Assembly (NCBI GenBank): GCA_012064385.1
Contig: QRDG01000521.1
Span: 162,002 to 226,001, forward strand
DNA from: Puccinellia tenuiflora
Taxonomy: Eukaryota > Streptophyta > Magnoliopsida > Poales > Poaceae
Length of the DNA: 64,000 bases
Reading direction: 5' to 3'
Below, in pieces: positions 1 through 11,144 of the stretch. A program made the position numbers and the translations under genes. The notes beneath the pieces were generated by a model, which was given only the letters and a program-made list of their open reading frames with translations, was not told the origin of the DNA and made no database searches. Each line of letters opens with the position of its first letter. Positions within the stretch are counted from its first letter, which is position 1.

Positions 1-735
1 GGAGCATGACGCAGGACCGCCACCACCGCCCAATCCCGAAAGATCTAGGGTTTCCCCCGAAGTGAGCGGGCAGAAGGCAATCATCGCGTCTCGACGGTGC
101 CTCCAAGGAGGGAAACGACGCCCGGAGGCGTCGCCACTGCCTGCGCCGGCAAACACCCGCAGCAGAGCTTTCGCTCGAAGATGACATGCCATGAGCCTGC
201 CCGCACAGCCCGACCAGCCAGTCCACCAGTCAGCCACCAACTCCAACTCCGACCAGGACAAGCGCCGAAACCACAAAGGCCACCGGACGCAACGCCAAAC
301 ACCACACCCCGCCGAGCACCATGCCAGCAGAGGCGGAGTAGCGCTGCCCGAAGCCCCGAACCGCCATGGCCCCGAGCTGCAACCTGCAAGGGCGGAAACG
401 AGCGCCCAGAGGACGAAGAAAAGAGGGGCACCCATGGCCGAGCCACCTCCACATCCCGGAACGCAGCCTCCGCACCGAGCACGCCGAGCTCCAGAAGCCC
501 CGGCCCGCCCGGCCCACCCAGACCCAGATCGGGCCCGGGCAGCACCACCGCGCCAGCAACCACAACGCAGACCGCCGCTGCCCCCAGCCGCACCTCGCGG
601 CACACTCCTCCGCATCCTGCGGCCTGCCGTCGTGCCGCAAGCCTCCGCCGCCACGAAGACCGTCGCAGACGAGCGCCCGACGAAGACCATCCACCGGCAA
701 GGGGAGATTCCGCCCAGCCGCCACCATCGTGTTAG
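1..735. other. GC-rich low-complexity segment, unassigned
   Basis: The segment is very rich in CG and CCG triplets and is open in several overlapping frames on both strands. That is the expected by-product of GC-rich composition, not evidence of a protein. The translations are Pro/Arg/Ala-rich with no domain I recognise. The abrupt change to AT-rich sequence near 730 suggests the edge of a repeat unit, possibly a transposon UTR, but I cannot name it. Confidence 0.3.
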
Positions 736-832
736 CTGTGATTAGGTGGGATAATCTAATGGTAGTAATAAGGGTGGGTACAATTATGGGGTGGCCTTTG
801 AAAAAAAAAGTTTGCTTGTTTAATAGTAGTAG

Positions 833-853
833 AGATAGATAGATAGATAGATA
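833..853. repeat. (GATA)n microsatellite
   Basis: About five units of AGAT/GATA follow a TAGTAGTAGAGAT stretch. Such tracts often lie at the 3' end of plant non-LTR or gene-derived sequence, but no element boundary can be proven here. Confidence 0.7.
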
Positions 854-875
854 CTAGATAGTTTAGATTAGAGAT

Positions 876-1930
876 TTAGAAGATTAGTATAGATAAAAAA
901 AGGAGAGGAACTAACCAGCGGCGCCGCAACTGCACTCGTCCCGTGTGGCGGTCAACCCGCGAAGGACTTTCCACGCGATCGCCGCGAGCTGTGCCCATCC
1001 TGGGCCAAAGACAATTCATGGCGAGCTCCTTCTGGGCCGTTACTAGCTCCTGGGCCATTACCCGTTTCCTGAACTGATCAATGAGGCAACGTAAGCTGAG
1101 CCCAGGCCAAAAATAACAAGCACAGATCATGGGCTGTGCCTGGACGACAGGGAAAAAAGAACAGATAACTAAATCGACGCTCTCATCAAAGAAATCGCTG
1201 GAAAAAACAAGGCTTGTACTTCTACATTCCAAACACCTTCGTCTGTTTGCTGCTTCTTTGAGTCATGTAGATCAAGCACAGGTTGCAAAAACAATCAGAA
1301 CAGAAAGGGGTGCCATGAACCAGGAGAAAATGCTTAGGAATACCTTTCTCCATGTCAAAATCAAACAAATTCCAGGGACCAGACCTAGGGTACAAATTGC
1401 AGGTGCACAAACACATAACACTAACTACTTGTTTCTCCATACACATATATCAACATAAGAAAACATCTAGGTCCAAGAGATAGGTTTAAGACTTACAAGA
1501 CTCATACAGGATGCGAAAAAAAGATAAACGGTTCCATACAGATCTACATGACCATAATCTTGTTTCTTTAGTGAAAGCTAGTGTCATCATCACGGGATCC
1601 TGATTTCATCACAGAAATGAATCCAAAACATCTCCATTCAACTCCTGTTGCACATAAAGAGAGCAAAAAAGTACAGTTAGCAACACACATATCTCTACCA
1701 TTTCATATACATTTGCAGGTACACACAATATGGACATTACAGAATAGTTACCCCCCGATGGATCAAACCTGGCCATTTATGTCATTACCATCTCAAACAA
1801 CCAAGGTAAAAAAAGCAAGTACTATACCAATAATTACCAGTTTAAAGCATCCTGGATACCATATTGTTTTCTTTCAGTTATCAGGTTGTTTTCAAATAGA
1901 GTTTACCCAGCTAGTTACCGTGTTTTTCAA
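876..1930. other. Intergenic sequence, nothing recognisable
   Basis: Mixed-composition sequence in which the frames are short and show no domain. I see no RNA gene, terminal repeats or organellar sequence here. Confidence 0.4.
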
Positions 1931-2340
1931 TGGTAGCTATGATTTTAAATCATGCTAGTTAATCCAAAAAAACTAGCTGCTAGGTTAATTCATGCTAGCT
2001 ATCATGTTAAATCAAGCTAGCTACCAAGTTAAAGCATGCTCGCTGTCATGTTAAATCATGCAAAAAAAGTTAAATTTCAAAAATACCTACAAGGAAAATT
2101 GATGCTAGCTATCAGGTTAATTAAAGCTAGCTACTAGGTCAATTTATGCTAGCTATCATGTTAAATCAAGCTAGCTACCAAGTTAAAGCATGCTAGCTAT
2201 CATGCTAAATCATGTAAAAAAAAGTTAATTTCAAAAAGCTACCTACCAGGATAATTGATGCTAGCTATCAGGTTAATTAAAGCTAGCTACTAGGTTAATT
2301 CATGGTAGATACCTTGTTATTTATCATAGCTATGAATTTA
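1931..2340. repeat. Minisatellite of GCTAGCTA / TTAAATCATG units
   Basis: Imperfect units of about 24-28 bp combine 'GCTAGCTA(T/C)CA' with 'GGTTAATTCATG' or 'GTTAAATCATG' and recur more than ten times with A-rich interruptions. A diverged continuation with the same vocabulary (TACCATGTTAT) lies at 13795-14080, on the other side of the retrotransposon inserted at 2651. Both blocks therefore belonged to one repeat region before the insertion. Confidence 0.75.
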
Positions 2341-2390
2341 ATTCGTTACCAAGTTACCGGTATGCATGACAGTAGTTACGAAGTTTTTAC

Positions 2391-2645
2391 TTAATAATGC
2401 CATATATTAACTGAACAGTTACCAAATTCTGTTTTCATGGCATGAACTATAGTGGCTGCATCTGCTGAAAATAATGAGCAAGGTTCGGTGCCAACGACAA
2501 ATGCTACTGTGGGGATGGAAATTACAGTTAGCAAAACCATCTTGAGCAAAGGGTTGTGCAAATTAAGGCACTTTATGTCTAGGAAACAGCCCTGCCCATT
2601 GGATCCCCGGCCTTGCACTGCCCATTCGTTAGGGAATTCTAGAGC
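2391..2645 (-). other. Possible antisense exon remnant, uncertain
   Basis: With the retrotransposon removed, the minus strand reads through the insertion site from about 13570 into 2391. It begins after an AG acceptor-like site and stays open, apart from one early TAA, for roughly 90 codons. No domain is recognised. It may be a decayed transposon exon or chance. Confidence 0.2.
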
Positions 2646-2650
2646 ATTAT

Positions 2651-5029
2651 TGAAAGAGCATGGTTGCCCCCATATGTTGTTTTGGTAATTAATGACAATC
2701 TCTATGGACTAATGTGTGCTTTGAGTTATATTTGCAGTGTTGGCCCGTATATAATGCTTGAACTCCATATGTTGGAGTTGAGGCTAAAGAAGAAGATTAT
2801 ATGATTGATCAAGGCTAAGTGCAAGTTGATCAACATACAAGATAAGGTGTTGGTCCGTATGAATGCTTGAACTCCATATGTTGGAGTCGAAGCTAAAAGG
2901 AGAAGATTATATGTTGATCAAGGCTAAGTGCAAGTTGATCAACATACAAGATAAGGGCAAGTGAAGATATGCGAAAGAGTGTCTCTCCTATATTGGTGTA
3001 TGGGGGAGCAATATGCGAGGCTTCACCGAGCGGAGCGTAATCAAGAAAGGTGATCCACTTGAGAGGAGATCAAGATCGTCATCATCTAGCTCAAGTGGAA
3101 TGTGCAAGGCAAAGGTATGATCTTTATAGGTTTCTATTTTACCGGTCTCGTGGTGTAGTTGGGAGACCGGGTTTTAGGATAGGTAACCGTACTATCAAGA
3201 GGGGCTCTCAAGTGAGGTTTAGCGTATCGGTCGTAGAGAGCTCAAACCTTTGCATCATTGGCATCATCTTTATTGGTTCTTATTTGTCTCTTATCATGGT
3301 GTGGTCTTGGTGCTTGTCGTGCTTGTCATGACAAGGCCAAGCTCATCGAAAACGGTTTTCATATACGTCTTCCATTGCGTTTTCGATATTAGAAATATTG
3401 TCGGTTTGTCCTTGAGAAATTATCCACACATATATGTGTTGAGAATTTATCTCTTAATTGTTTTCAAATATTTCCAAGGATGGCTACTATCATCCTCTTT
3501 CCAACAAAATTGGTTTCACCTCTTTTGGACTTCATTTGCAAAAGATATGACGGTTCCGGTTTGCAAGAAAGAGGTTTAACCTTTCCTCATTTGTTATTAT
3601 AATATATTGTTGGACTATGATGTTTATATGCATAATCTTGTTGTGCTCGTTATGGTGATTCCAACGAGCCCAAGATCGTCAAAAACGGAGTCCGGATGCA
3701 AAAGATATTGCAATTTTAGTTTCACTGGTTTGGCTTGGCCAGCATGGCCGGCCCAATGGCCGACCCCATGGCCGGGGGCTCTCTGTTTGCTGGCCAGCCA
3801 TCATGGTCGGGCTATGGCCGGGCTGGCCGGCCTGGCCGGCCTCCCTCCTCCGGCTGCCCGAAAATTGGCCTAACGGCCATATTTTTGGCTCCCTTTTTAA
3901 GGGTCTTCTTCCCCATTTCATCCCTAACCTTTTGCCACTTCTTGAGCTGTTTTTCCCCTCCATTGTTGACCCTCTTGAGCTTGGCTATCTCTCAATCCCT
4001 CCAATAGTTCTTGCTAGTTTTTGAGGAAAAGAGAGAGGAGGTCTAGATCCGCGTTTCCACCGATCGATTTCTCCTCTAAGTGAGGGGAACCCTTTGGATC
4101 TAAATCTTTGGAGTTTCTTAGTGTTTCTCCTTTGTTCTTCCTCTCAAATACCTCCCAAGCATTAGTTGCTTTGGTTGGATTCGGGTTGGAAGAACTTGAC
4201 CACTTAGTGTGGTCTTGCCATTGCATTAGTTGCATCGGTTTGAGTTCTCCACGGTGATTCGTGGAAAGTGAAGTTGAGAAGCTTGTTACTCTTGGGTACT
4301 TTGGTGCCCTAGAGCTTGTTCCTCTAGGGCACGTTGGTACCCTAGATGGTTGTTGTTTTCTCGGAGTCTTGGTGGCTCACGGGATTTGTTGGGAGCCTCC
4401 AATTGTGGAGTGTGGCTCAACCTTGTTAGCTTCAGAGCTTTGGTAGCTACGAAGACATTGTCGGGAGCCACCAATTGAGTTGTGGTGTGTGCCTCGGCCT
4501 TGGGCATCGAGTCTTGGTGGCTCGGTGCATTTGGTGAAGACCCTCCAACTTGTGGAGTAAGCTTCATCCTTGTAAAGGTTCTAGTTGTCAACCTCAACGG
4601 CAACATAGTGACAAGTGCCTCGCCACATTGGTGGTAAGACACAACGGAGATACGATGTGCCATATCAAGGCTACTCGGTGTTTCACATTGGTGAACACCG
4701 CGCTGCTCCAACGGAGACTAGCTTCCATTGGGAAGTGAACTTCGGGATAAATCATCGTCTCCAAGTGCCTCGGTATTTCTATACCCGAGCTTCTTACTTA
4801 TGCTATTTACTTTGTGATAGACATCGAGCTTAAAGTCATATATCTTGCTATCACCTAGTTGATTATATTGCTTAGCATAAGTGTTGTTGCACATAGGTGA
4901 ACCTAGCTAGTTTAGGTTTTGGCTTGATAAATTAAACGTTAGTTTTATTCCGCATTTATTCAAGCCTTAACCGTAATTATTTTAAATTGCCTATTCACCC
5001 CCCCTCTAGGCGACATCCGTGTCCTTTCA
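2651..5029 (+). repeat. 5' LTR (2379 bp)
   Basis: It starts TGAAAGAGCATGG and ends GTGTCCTTTCA, directly before the primer binding site. It contains a dense GGCC/CCGGCC array at about 3735-3855 and the usual C-rich stretch before CTCTAGGCGACATC near its 3' end. Its partner at 11145 differs by scattered substitutions, a 9-bp loss in the GGCCGG array and a longer C-run. Confidence 0.93.
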
Positions 5030-5031
5030 AT

Positions 5032-5043
5032 TGGTATCAGAGC
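5032..5043 (+). promoter_or_regulatory. Primer binding site for initiator tRNA-Met
   Basis: TGGTATCAGAGC begins two bases after the 5' LTR. This is the standard complement of the 3' end of plant initiator tRNA-Met used by most plant LTR retrotransposons to start minus-strand DNA synthesis. Confidence 0.93.
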
Positions 5044-5084
5044 GGGTTCTCTCTTTATAGGGCTTCACGGCCTAGAGAGTAAAG

Positions 5085-7433
5085 ATGTCGTCTAGTGGTT
5101 TAGTGCACAATGCTTCTTTAATATTCGATGGCACAAATTATGGTATTTGGAAAATTCACATGCTTGATATCCTCCGGGTCATGGACCCAAATATAGAGCA
5201 AATTTTAGATATGGGTTATTCTCCTCCAAAGAATCCCAAAAGAATGTCTTTAAAGGATGAGAATAATTCATATCTAGATGCTCAAGCTTCTAATGTGATT
5301 TTCAATGCTTTGAGCAATGTAGTTATTATCTCCATCCTTCCTTTTCGGAATGCTCATGAGCTATGAACAAAGCTTCAAGATAAATATGATGCGTCCAAGT
5401 CTAGTGGAAATGATTGTTCTCCCTCCACCTCCGGTCGTGACAAATTCTCAACTTCGTCTACTTCACCTACATGTGGTAAACCACAAAGAAATGCAATGGT
5501 GAGTAGTGATAAATTTTGCAATGATGATAGTGAGCTTCTTATAGATGATATTTCATCTCTATCTTATTGCAATGATTTATCTTTGGACTTAAACACATCT
5601 AGCACTATAAATGTTTCAAATGCTTGTGTTGATGGTCCTTGCATATCTTCTAAAAATCACCTATATAAATCTCATGACGGTATGCTTGCTTTATCTTGTT
5701 GCCATAATAAAAATGCTTGTGTTCCCTCTAATTCTTGTATTATTAATAATGTAGAGGAAACCCAATTATCTATGGAACAAGATGAGAACTTGAGTAGTTC
5801 ATTAATTAATTGTTCAACTTCATCAACCATCTTTTGCCTCATGGCTAAATCGTCAAGTAGTGATGATCATGACAATAATAATGATGATGAAGAAAATGAT
5901 GATGATGCCTACTTTAGTAAGAAAGGTCTAATGGTTCTTAATGCTCTTTCAAATAATAAAAAAGCTTGTGAGAACCTTCATGAAATCATGAGCACCCTTA
6001 TTGAGCGAGGGATCACTATTGAAAATTTGGAAGCTCGTGAAGATGAAAGTCTTAGCCGCGAACGTAATTATGCGGACACGATTGCGGATCTTGAGGAAGC
6101 TCTTGAAGAAGAACAAACCACCAAGAAATCTCTTGAGGTGACATTTACTCTAGAGTTATCTAAATCAAATGAAACCCATGATAGAGCTCTCAAGGTGGCT
6201 AATGATTTTAAAATAAAAAATGATGAGCTTGGTGTTGAAATTGTTAGACTCCTTGAGGCTAATGTGAAATTTGAAAAGGATGTCAAGTCCTTGGAAGATT
6301 CTCTTGCACATCTCACTAAGTCTCATGATCAACTCCAAGCTAAATTACTAAAAGAGCTTCCTACTTGTTCTCCCATTGCTATTAATGTTGATGCTTGTGC
6401 TACTAACTCTATTTCTTGTGAAGCATCCATTTTAAAGGAGAATGTTGAGCTAAGGGCTCAACTTAAATTGCTAACTAGCAATTATGAGATATTAGAAGAA
6501 AGCCATGAGATGCTCTCGAGCTCTCATGAAGATCTTCTAGTATCTCATGATAAGCTAAAGTTAGCTCATGAGGCTATCGCTACCAAGGTAATATCTAGTG
6601 AGCCTCATATGGACAATGGCACAACTTCTACTAAAAATGCTAAAATGCCATGTGCTAGTCCATGTAATTCTTCATCTCACACTAATGCTAAATCATATGT
6701 TGAATTACATTTTGTGCCTAGTTGCTCTAACAATGAAGCTTCAACTTCCACTAGTACTTGTGTAGCTACTAACCTTGTAGGGAAGACAAAAGAGCACAAG
6801 GCACAAGCCACTACTTTGAAGAAAGATGTGGAGAAGCATCATAAAGGGAAGGCCACATTTGACAACATGTTGAGTGTGCAAAAATCCCCCAATGACAAGA
6901 GTGGACTTGGATTCAACTCCAATATCAAGAACAAGTCCAAGAGTAGCAATAAGAAGGGCCAAGAACAAGTCAATCATTCGGCCAAGATTGTTTGCTTCAA
7001 GTGCAAAGTTGAAGGGCACCATGTTAGGGATTGCCCAATGAAGAAGAAGCCTCTTAGTGAGAAGCAACTAGGGAAGCGGCCTATTGTTCAATCTCATGCT
7101 CAATCTCGAGTTGAACAAGGGCCACCTCCTAAGAAGACTCAAGTTATTGCTCCTCAAGTTGGGGAGCCTATTAAGAATAAAGAGAAGAGTCGATGTTGCT
7201 ACTTATGCCGTGAGAAGGATCACTTGGCTTCTTCATGCACTAATGGTACCCTATCCAACCCCATAATAATTGATGATGTTTATTCTCTTAGGAAGGATAG
7301 GGTTGGCAATGTGTTTGCCAAATATGTGGGAACTCAAAGTGGTGTCAAGAAAAGAACCATTTGGGTTTCCAAGCCTATTGTGACTAACTTCTTAGGACCC
7401 AACTTGGTTGGGGACCAACAAGCTCAAACTTGA
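5085..7433 (+). pseudogene. Copia-type gag, one in-frame TGA
   Basis: The frame begins at ATG 5085, 42 bp after the primer site, and stays open to TGA at 7431-7433 (about 782 residues) except for a single TGA at 5364-5366. The first 90 residues match the N-terminal Copia gag region (FDGTNYGIWK-like, then a run up to ELxxKLQDKYD). The middle is acidic and Ser/Asn-rich with a long coiled coil (roughly residues 300-430 of the full frame). The C-terminal part has a CX2CX4HX4C knuckle (about 6993-7034, CFKCKVEGHHVRDC) and a second one (about 7196-7237, CYLCREKDHLASSC). It should form the particle and bind RNA. Translation could restart at ATG 5496, but that product would lack the N-terminal gag fold. 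No pol follows. Confidence 0.85.
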
Positions 7434-10400
7434 TCAATAGGTTGTTGTTGGAGGGCATTGGCGACTTGGCTATCATGTGAAGAATTAAGGGATCTTCATG
7501 TTTATAATTCATCAAGCCAAGCCAATTGGATTATCATATATCTATCTCATATCCAATGCTCCTTCTTGCGGTAACTTGTGTTTAAATTAAATATACATTG
7601 AAAGTTGCTTGCTCCCTTGCATGTGTTAGTTTTGTTCCTAGCATATGCTTGTATATGTTGTGCTTGTTACTTACCTTGAGCAATCAAGTTTGTGTATGTT
7701 AATGTGCGCTCCATATATGTGTAAACTTTGTGTTGAGTCTTTATTGGATCTTGTGTTGATTTCAATTGGCTCTTTTGAGAGATTAATGGACTATCCCATT
7801 TTGGGGGAGTGATATGCTTTGTGCACTTCACTAACCTAAAAATGTGTGTACATGAGGCACACCACCTAGTATTGATATTTCAATATTATCTAGTTACTAT
7901 GTGGTATGTCATGTTCATGAGAAATTCAAATTCTACAATGTCCATTAATTTCTCTAGTTGGTTTTGTTTGCCTCTTGCTTAGATAAAATGAATTATCACA
8001 TTATGGGGGAGTAATAAGCTATGTGCATATTACAATCTCACAAAATGTGAACATTTGAGGTTTGCCACTTAGATTTGATGTTGTAAATTATCTTATTCCT
8101 ATGTGGCATGTTTGCTCAAACAAGTTCCAATTTTTCATTTTTGTTATCCTTTGGCTCTTGTTTGTGTGAGTTTGCTTGGTGTGGTTTTTCTCTAATATGC
8201 ACTTCCATATATTATTTGAGAAACCATTTGTTCCATATTATTCTAACCATGGCCTTGCCGGTTGGTTTGAATAGTTGGAACTACCAACAAACGTTATTAA
8301 AATATGGTGTTTTATTTCTTATCTCTTTCCATATGTTTTATCTTATGAGGATATTCTTGGATACCTCTATCACCGGGAAAATAATTCCAAATGGTCATTG
8401 TCCTTGGACAATCCATATTTATGTTTGTGGTAGAATATTTTTGATTATCCTTACATTGGCATTGGTTTTTATTTGCCCCATCTCTTGCCAAAATATTCAT
8501 TTTGACTCCCTTTGCCTTGCTTGCCTCTTGCTAGGATCCTAAACCTCAAATTGGTAGTGTTTAGTGTTGTAAATAAAATATGAAGAGTAATGATCCCTTG
8601 TGCGTGCATTTTGTATTCAAATGCAAATATCAATATCAAAAATAATGCATGAATCTTGGGGGAGCATTCCTTTTATTTAGAACACTATCCTATCTATCAA
8701 TATTTGATCCTTTCAATTGGCATTTGATTTCTATAAAATGTGTTTATGGAAGACAAATCTTTTCTCTTGATGCTTTGTGCCATCATGAAAAGTGTAGAGG
8801 GTGCTTGGTTTATTTAGTGTAACCTTGCTCTCTCTTGGGAGTCTTGCTTTCTCAGTTCTTGTTTTATGTTTATCCTATAGAATGAGTAAACCCTTTGAGC
8901 ATGTCTCTTTCTTTTATCTTATATGCTCATTGGCCTTGCCTAGGTACCTTCAATTGGTATTAATTGGAATTTAATATCTCCTCCATAGATATTTGTTTCA
9001 ATTGATATTTATTGTGAGAATTTTGATACCTTATTGCTTTATTTTACTTTACTTGATTTCGGTCAAGTATTATCCTCTTCTTGGTATCTTGTCTCCTAGT
9101 TGGTATTTTATTTTTCAATTGGTGTCTTATCTCTCATGTGTTGTGTGATTTGATTCCTATTGATATCACACTTCATGTGTTGATGTGTTTTGGAATCAAT
9201 CACATGTTGATTTGATTCTTTTCTCAATCATGTGTTGATTTGGATTTTGATATAACTTGGACAACCTTTTTGTGTCACACTTTGGTGTGCTCTCTTCTAG
9301 GTTTACTTGGTGTTTTGTCCAAATTGTATCTCATTTGGTTCTTGTAAGTCCATGCATGCATATTTACTAGTATATTTATTTTATGGCATGCTAGTCTTTC
9401 TTGATCCAATATATAGGGGATACTCCACCAAATCCTAAATCGGCTAAGATGTGCATGAAATTCAATTTCATATCTATATGCACATATTTATGTGGAGTGT
9501 TTCCTATGTATTGTAGTGTATCTAACTACTATGGAACCCAATGAGCTTGGGAACCATGTTGTACTTGAATTTTGTTTTAGGTACAATGGAGATGCATTGG
9601 ATGCTTGCCTCATTTATAAGGAAGGTGTTCTCACCATGTGATCTTTGGAGTCAAGCTTTGATGATAAACAAAAATTCTCATCTTCATCATCATCACCAAT
9701 GCTATTTCGGTAACAAGTATCTATCCCATGCATATTTTTCTTGTATTCAACCTTGTGTAGGTTGCCCCCCCTTGGCATGAAAACTTTAAATGTGCAATTG
9801 TTGTGGTTCTGGCTTATTTCCTTCACTTGGTATATCTTTGTGATATTTGTGATGAAATTGCAAAAACCTTCCTACAATTGGAATTATTTCGTTGTGATAC
9901 TTGTTGCCTATCTCAAAGCATTTCCACTATCCCTTGTTCCCTTAGTGATATGTGTGATGCATTTGATGTGTTTGAAGTTCATTTATATACAATGAGATAA
10001 ATTTGAGCTATGTGCTATGCTTTTAAGCAATAATCTCTTTTTGTATATTCATGACTTCCTTTTGGTTACCATAGTCTCCTTTCCTCGACCATTTTATATG
10101 TGCAAGTTTCTTTGTCGATGAATATCATTGTCTACTTAGAAATCTATACATATGAGAGAGGTCACCTTTTATTTGGTATCCTACTTTCTTTCAAGCCACC
10201 TTGTCTTTTATCTATAATTCTTTGGTGGCTCCAAGTTTGTCTCGTGAGTGCTTCTCTTATTTCTATTCGCACCTTTGCGCACTCACATTCCATTGAAGAT
10301 TCTTATCTTCTTGCTCATCACGGTGAGTATGTTGATTTTGTTGCCTAAATGTTTTCACTAGCTCTTGGATTTTTCAATTGGTTTTAGTTTCCAATTAGTA

Positions 10401-11130
10401 TCTTTGAGCTTGTGAACATATTCTTTTTAAAAAATCTTCTTTGTAAGTTGTGTGTGTCAATACTTGATATATAACTTACCTCCATTTGGTTAAGACTATG
10501 TGTCTTATCAAATTAATTGTCTTGTCACACACACATACTCTTGGTTGGGCCTTTCTTGATAATTTCTTTTAATTGGTATCTCCTTATGGCTCAACCACAT
10601 CTTTGGTGCAAGTGCTTTGTTTTGCTTTAATTTTTACATCCTTGCACTTGGTGAGTGTTCTAGATGATTTTGGGGGAGTGAGGATTCCATATTTGTGCAC
10701 TCCTCAATAGTGCATGAACATTGGGGAGCTTCTCGATTTTTATTTAGAACTCTCGTTTAGGATCTTCTCGATTGCTTGTCTCCTTTGTGGAGATATGTAG
10801 AATGATTTCATCCTTTTGCAATCTTTGGATCCTCAATATAGTTTGATTTCCTCTATTATTCGTCAATGGATACGTGCATTTGATTTCACTCATATCTTGA
10901 GAAATGTATACCTTGTGGAGGAACTCATATTATATTGGCCTTCTAAATTTTTCTTCCCATTTCGGCAATCGATGCCAATGGGGGAGAAGTTTTAGAGGGT
11001 TTAAGGGAATTTGGTTTTATGCTTTCGTTTGGTTCTTAAGCATTTACCTCTCATGCTCATGCATCCTTGTCTTGCAAGGTTGCTTAATTCATTATATAAA
11101 CCCTCTCAAAAGGGATTGTCATCAATTACC
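7434..11130 (+). other. Non-coding internal domain of the retrotransposon
   Basis: About 3.7 kb of AT-rich sequence without a credible reading frame occupies the place where pol would be. It carries repeated phrases: TGGGGGAGT-type purine blocks near 7803, 8003, 8658, 10672, 10979 and 11135, and many (C)AATTGGTAT segments. The first two purine blocks head imperfect repeats of about 200 bp that share a run toward a TATGTGGCATG-like sequence. Confidence 0.7.
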
Positions 11131-11144
11131 AAAATGGGGGAGAT
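11131..11144 (+). promoter_or_regulatory. Polypurine tract
   Basis: AAAATGGGGGAGAT lies directly before the 3' LTR TGAAAG. It is the expected primer for plus-strand synthesis. Near-identical purine blocks occur repeatedly further upstream in the internal domain. Confidence 0.85.

Noticed and set aside
81..842. Several long overlapping frames on both strands (158-212 aa)
   Set aside because: All are Pro/Arg/Ala-rich in GC-rich low-complexity sequence. Openness in many frames at once is a composition effect, and no domain is visible.
8108..8542. 144-aa hydrophobic frame
   Set aside because: It sits in the non-coding internal region of the gag-only retrotransposon. The T-rich composition gives Leu/Phe/Ile-rich chance frames.
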